From contig CAUAEH010000046.1 of NCBI GenBank assembly GCA_958427975.1, positions 1-16,098 on the forward strand: 16,098 nucleotides of DNA. Direction: 5' to 3'. The translations under genes were made by a program, and so were the position numbers. This document shows positions 13,560 to 16,098 of this stretch, piece after piece (within the stretch, counting starts at the first letter, position 1; every line of letters begins with the position of its first letter). Origin of the DNA: an uncultured Collinsella sp. Its GTDB lineage: Bacteria; Actinomycetota; Coriobacteriia; Coriobacteriales; Coriobacteriaceae. A model generated the notes under the pieces. The model was not told the DNA's origin, made no database searches, and saw only the letters and a list, made by a program, of their open reading frames with translations.

Positions 13560-14660
13560 GTGAAATATCTCGAGAACCCGTTTACCCCCAGTTTTGGTGA
13601 GGTTCCTGCCCACCTCGCTGGCAGACAACAGATTATTCGGGATTTGGACCGTGCCTTCTTGAGCCAGCGCAGGCGCCCAGAATTGACCTCGATCTTCTCA
13701 GGCGCTCGTGGAACCGGTAAAACCGCTCTCATGTCGTCGCTCGCGACAAGGGCGGAATCCCACGGCTGGATTGCCGTAAAGACGACCGCGCTCCCGGGAA
13801 TGCTTGAGGAAATCGAGTTCGGGGCGAAGCGTGCTGCCGGCCATCTTATCGACCCGTCCAATCACTTCGAAGTCACCGGTCTCGGAATTGCACCGCTCGG
13901 CAGCATCGAGGTCAGTCGCGTTCACGATGCCTCAACCTGGCGGTATCGCATGAGCGACATCATCGACCAGCTCAACGAAGCGGGCACCGGTCTGCTCGTC
14001 ACGGTTGACGAGGTGGACCCGACACTCGACGAGATGATCCAGCTCGCAGCGACGTATCAGCACTTTGTGACCGATGGGAGACGCGTCGCGCTACTCATGG
14101 CGGGACTTCCCAACAACGTATCGACGCTACTGAACCACAAGACGGTCTCGTTCCTTCGCCGCGCCCAACAATATCATCTGGGTCGCATTGCCGACTATGA
14201 CGTGCGCGAGGCCTTGATTCGCACAATCCAGGAAAACGATCGCCTGGCAGATGCTGAGGGAATCGATAGAGCCGTTCGCTCGATCTCTGGTTTTCCCTTC
14301 CTATTGCAACTCGTAGGCTACCGTGCCTGGGATCTCACAAGCGATTCGAAGGAAATCTCGTCACGCGACTTTGACCTGGGAATCAAAATCGCGCGCGACG
14401 AGATGGACGACCGAATCCTCGCGGCAACCTATCGGGAACTCACTGCAGAGGACAAGCGATTCCTCATCGCCATGCTCGATGACGAGGAAGAGTCCACCAC
14501 CGCCGACCTTGTCGAGCGCCTTAAGCGTTCGCCGCAGCAGGTCTCCCGCTACCGACGCCGCATGATAGATGCCGGCATCATCGGGGAACGAGGACGAGGG
14601 CTCGTCGCATTTGAATTGCCATTCTTCCGCGACTATCTCGCGGCTCAATGCGTGAAATAG
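13560..14660 (+). CDS. AAA ATPase with C-terminal winged helix
   Basis: This 366-aa protein starts NPFTPSFGEVPAHLAGR, a segment I associate with a family of Orc1/AAA_16-like ATPases. Walker A is GARGTGKT (48-55) and Walker B is LLVTVDE with D150/E151. MAGLP (180-184) is at the sensor position, and the lid region is at about 210-290. Residues about 295-352 (ELTAEDKRFLIAML to AGIIGERGRGLVAF) form a winged-helix DNA-binding domain. The architecture fits a DNA-binding or regulatory ATPase such as STAND/Orc-like proteins found near mobile elements. The client is unknown, and I see no nuclease or protease domain. The start is GTG at 13560 with AAAGGAG at 13547-13553. It diverges from the recombinase, with 236 bp between them. 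Confidence 0.82.
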   Translation: MKYLENPFTPSFGEVPAHLAGRQQIIRDLDRAFLSQRRRPELTSIFSGARGTGKTALMSSLATRAESHGWIAVKTTALPGMLEEIEFGAKRAAGHLIDPSNHFEVTGLGIAPLGSIEVSRVHDASTWRYRMSDIIDQLNEAGTGLLVTVDEVDPTLDEMIQLAATYQHFVTDGRRVALLMAGLPNNVSTLLNHKTVSFLRRAQQYHLGRIADYDVREALIRTIQENDRLADAEGIDRAVRSISGFPFLLQLVGYRAWDLTSDSKEISSRDFDLGIKIARDEMDDRILAATYRELTAEDKRFLIAMLDDEEESTTADLVERLKRSPQQVSRYRRRMIDAGIIGERGRGLVAFELPFFRDYLAAQCVK

Positions 14661-14664
14661 GCAT

Positions 14665-14699
14665 CAATGAGGCAAAGAGGCTGTCCCTTTGCCTCATTG
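14665..14699. terminator. Hairpin between convergent ATPase and uvrA-like genes
   Basis: A perfect 13-bp stem (14665-14677 with 14687-14699) has a 9-nt loop ending CTGTCC. It lies immediately after the ATPase stop and before the end of the opposing gene. CTGTCCCTTTG at 14681-14691 is the inverted copy of the 11-mer at 10609-10619. T-tracts are short, so termination is inferred from position. Confidence 0.6.
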
Positions 14700-14700
14700 T

Positions 14701-16098
14701 CTATAGGTAGCGGCCGGTAATGCTCTTGGAGCAGGCCACGATGTCGTCCGGCGTGCCGGCGCTGACGATTTGCCCGCCCGCGTCGCCACCGCCCGGGCCC
14801 ATGTCGATCACGTAATCGGCGTTACGGATAAGGTCGAGATCGTGTTCGATCACGATGACTGTGGCGCCCTTGGCAACGAGGCCGTCGAACACGCTCAGCA
14901 ACACCTGAACATCGAGCGGATGCAGGCCGATCGTGGGTTCGTCGAACACGAATACAGCATCATCCTGCACGCGGCCCATCTCGCTCGCAAGCTTTAGACG
15001 CTGCGCCTCGCCGCCCGAAAGCGCCGGCGTGGGCTCACCGAGCGTGAGATAACCCAAGCCCAGGTCGTGTAAGGTCTGCAAGCGCGCCTGAACCTTCTTG
15101 AGTCCCACCGTGGCGTCGAGCGCCTCATCCACACTCATATCCATGAGCTGCGGCAACGTCAGCAAGCTCCCGTCCTTGCCCTCACGATGGATACGCGAAG
15201 CCGCGTCCGCATAACGCGAACCGCGACATGCCGGGCAGACGATCTCGACATCGGGCAAAAACTGCACATCGAGCGATATCGAGCCCGTGCCATCGCACGT
15301 AGGGCAGCGCAAGGCACCGGTGTTGTAGCTAAAGGCACCCGCCTTGTAGCCGGCCGCCTTGGCCTCGGGCGTACGGGCGAAGGCGCGGCGCAGCTCGTCA
15401 TGGATGTCAGCATAGGTCGCTACCGTCGAGCGCACGTTGGCGCCGATGGGCGTGGCGTCAATCAGGTTGGCGCGGGCAATGCCCTCGGCATCGACCCAAC
15501 GCACGTGCCCCGGCAGACGCTCGCCATCTGCTTGCGCCTTGAGTGCCGGAATGAGCGTCTCGAGCACCAACGTCGTCTTACCCGAACCCGAAACGCCCGT
15601 CACCGCGACCAAGCGGCCGCGCGGGATATCGACTTCGAGCGGTTTTACGGTATGGATGGCATCGGTTGCCATGCGGATGTGGCCCTGGTCGAACATCTCC
15701 TCGTCAGTCACCTGCGGGCGCAAGCGCTTGGGGTCTGCGCGCAAAAACGGGGCGATGCGGCTGCCCTGCGATTGCTCGACCTCGTCTACCGTGCCAGCGG
15801 CGATCACATTGCCGCCGCCTGCTCCGGCAACGGGGCCCATCTCGACCAGATAGTCGGCTTCCGCCAGTACGCGCGTATCGTGGTCGACAACAACCACGGT
15901 GTTGCCGTCGCCTACCAGGTCGCGCATAACGCCAACCAGGCCATCGACATTGGCAGGATGCAAGCCGATCGAAGGCTCGTCCAGCACATAAAGCACGCCC
16001 GTCGATCGGTTGCGCACCACACGGGCGAGCTGCACACGCTGCCGCTCGCCCGTGGAGAGCGTGGCGCCGGCGCGGTCGATCGAGAGATAGTCAAGCCC
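14701..16098 (-). CDS. UvrA-family ATPase, C-terminal part (5' end outside the window)
   Basis: At least 466 residues of a UvrA-type ABC ATPase are read without a stop to the right edge; the start lies outside. From the N-terminal side come STGERQRVQLAR (ABC signature of the first ATPase unit, with STGE instead of SGGE) and VLDEPSIGLHP (Walker B). Next are GVSGSGKTT (second Walker A, about 168-176 of the visible part) and a zinc module with CPTC at 265-268 and CPAC at 288-291. LSGGEAQRLKLA and FVFDEPTIGLHP follow. IGANVRSTVATYADIHDEL stands where canonical UvrA has IGRTPRSNPATYT. This points to the UvrA2-like paralogue class, often linked to drug tolerance, rather than the housekeeping excision-repair subunit. 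It ends SITGRYL, a typical UvrA C-terminus. Confidence 0.85.
   Translation of the reverse strand, partial: GLDYLSIDRAGATLSTGERQRVQLARVVRNRSTGVLYVLDEPSIGLHPANVDGLVGVMRDLVGDGNTVVVVDHDTRVLAEADYLVEMGPVAGAGGGNVIAAGTVDEVEQSQGSRIAPFLRADPKRLRPQVTDEEMFDQGHIRMATDAIHTVKPLEVDIPRGRLVAVTGVSGSGKTTLVLETLIPALKAQADGERLPGHVRWVDAEGIARANLIDATPIGANVRSTVATYADIHDELRRAFARTPEAKAAGYKAGAFSYNTGALRCPTCDGTGSISLDVQFLPDVEIVCPACRGSRYADAASRIHREGKDGSLLTLPQLMDMSVDEALDATVGLKKVQARLQTLHDLGLGYLTLGEPTPALSGGEAQRLKLASEMGRVQDDAVFVFDEPTIGLHPLDVQVLLSVFDGLVAKGATVIVIEHDLDLIRNADYVIDMGPGGGDAGGQIVSAGTPDDIVACSKSITGRYL

Noticed and set aside
13560..14660. ATPase as a ready-made anti-phage defence system
   Set aside because: No effector domain (nuclease, NADase, protease, TIR or membrane pore) is visible in it or its direct neighbours, so a defence claim would be speculation.

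Overview
The window looks like a chromosomal piece of a high-GC Coriobacteriia member, most like Collinsella. This is inferred from codon use, strong AGGAGG-type ribosome binding sites and the mix of genes; no rRNA or other marker is present to prove it. No rRNA, tRNA or CRISPR array was found.

Region 1 (1-2060) is a thiamine salvage operon. The 3' end of a TPP riboswitch and an intrinsic terminator precede thiM, an MTH1187/YqgV-type thiamine-binding protein gene and thiE, which are tightly coupled. The transcript ends at a long perfect hairpin facing a convergent patatin-like phospholipase gene (2071-2940, minus).

Region 2 (3259-7633) holds two tandem cyclic-di-GMP signalling genes. The first encodes GGDEF - PAS-like - degenerate GGDEF - degenerate GGDEF - EAL (905 aa). 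The second (509 aa) is a paralogue of its N-terminal half, GGDEF - PAS-like - degenerate GGDEF, with no EAL domain. Both are soluble, without membrane segments. A perfect 13-bp inverted repeat and an exceptionally long Shine-Dalgarno lie between them.

Region 3 (7708-10608) holds housekeeping or accessory genes: a flavodoxin-fold FMN protein with a CxxCxxC cluster, an ArsC/Spx-family protein lacking its catalytic cysteine, a COG0523/CobW GTPase and a TrmL-type tRNA methyltransferase with an internal insertion. A strong terminator separates the last two.

Region 4 (about 10609-14691) looks like an inserted accessory block. It holds a membrane-anchored DUF4230 protein and a secreted DUF6591-like protein, both in A+T-richer DNA. 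It also holds a serine recombinase and a divergent AAA ATPase with a C-terminal winged helix, whose promoter region has ATTAA repeats every 20 bp. The block is bracketed by inverted copies of an 11-bp motif (CAAAGGGACAG), each inside an intergenic hairpin.

Region 5 (14701-16098, minus) is the C-terminal part of a UvrA-family protein running off the right edge. Its sequence resembles the UvrA2-type paralogue more than canonical UvrA.

The best candidates for new biology are the paired c-di-GMP proteins and the recombinase/ATPase block with its flanking repeats and secreted cargo. Neither can be called a new system from sequence alone.
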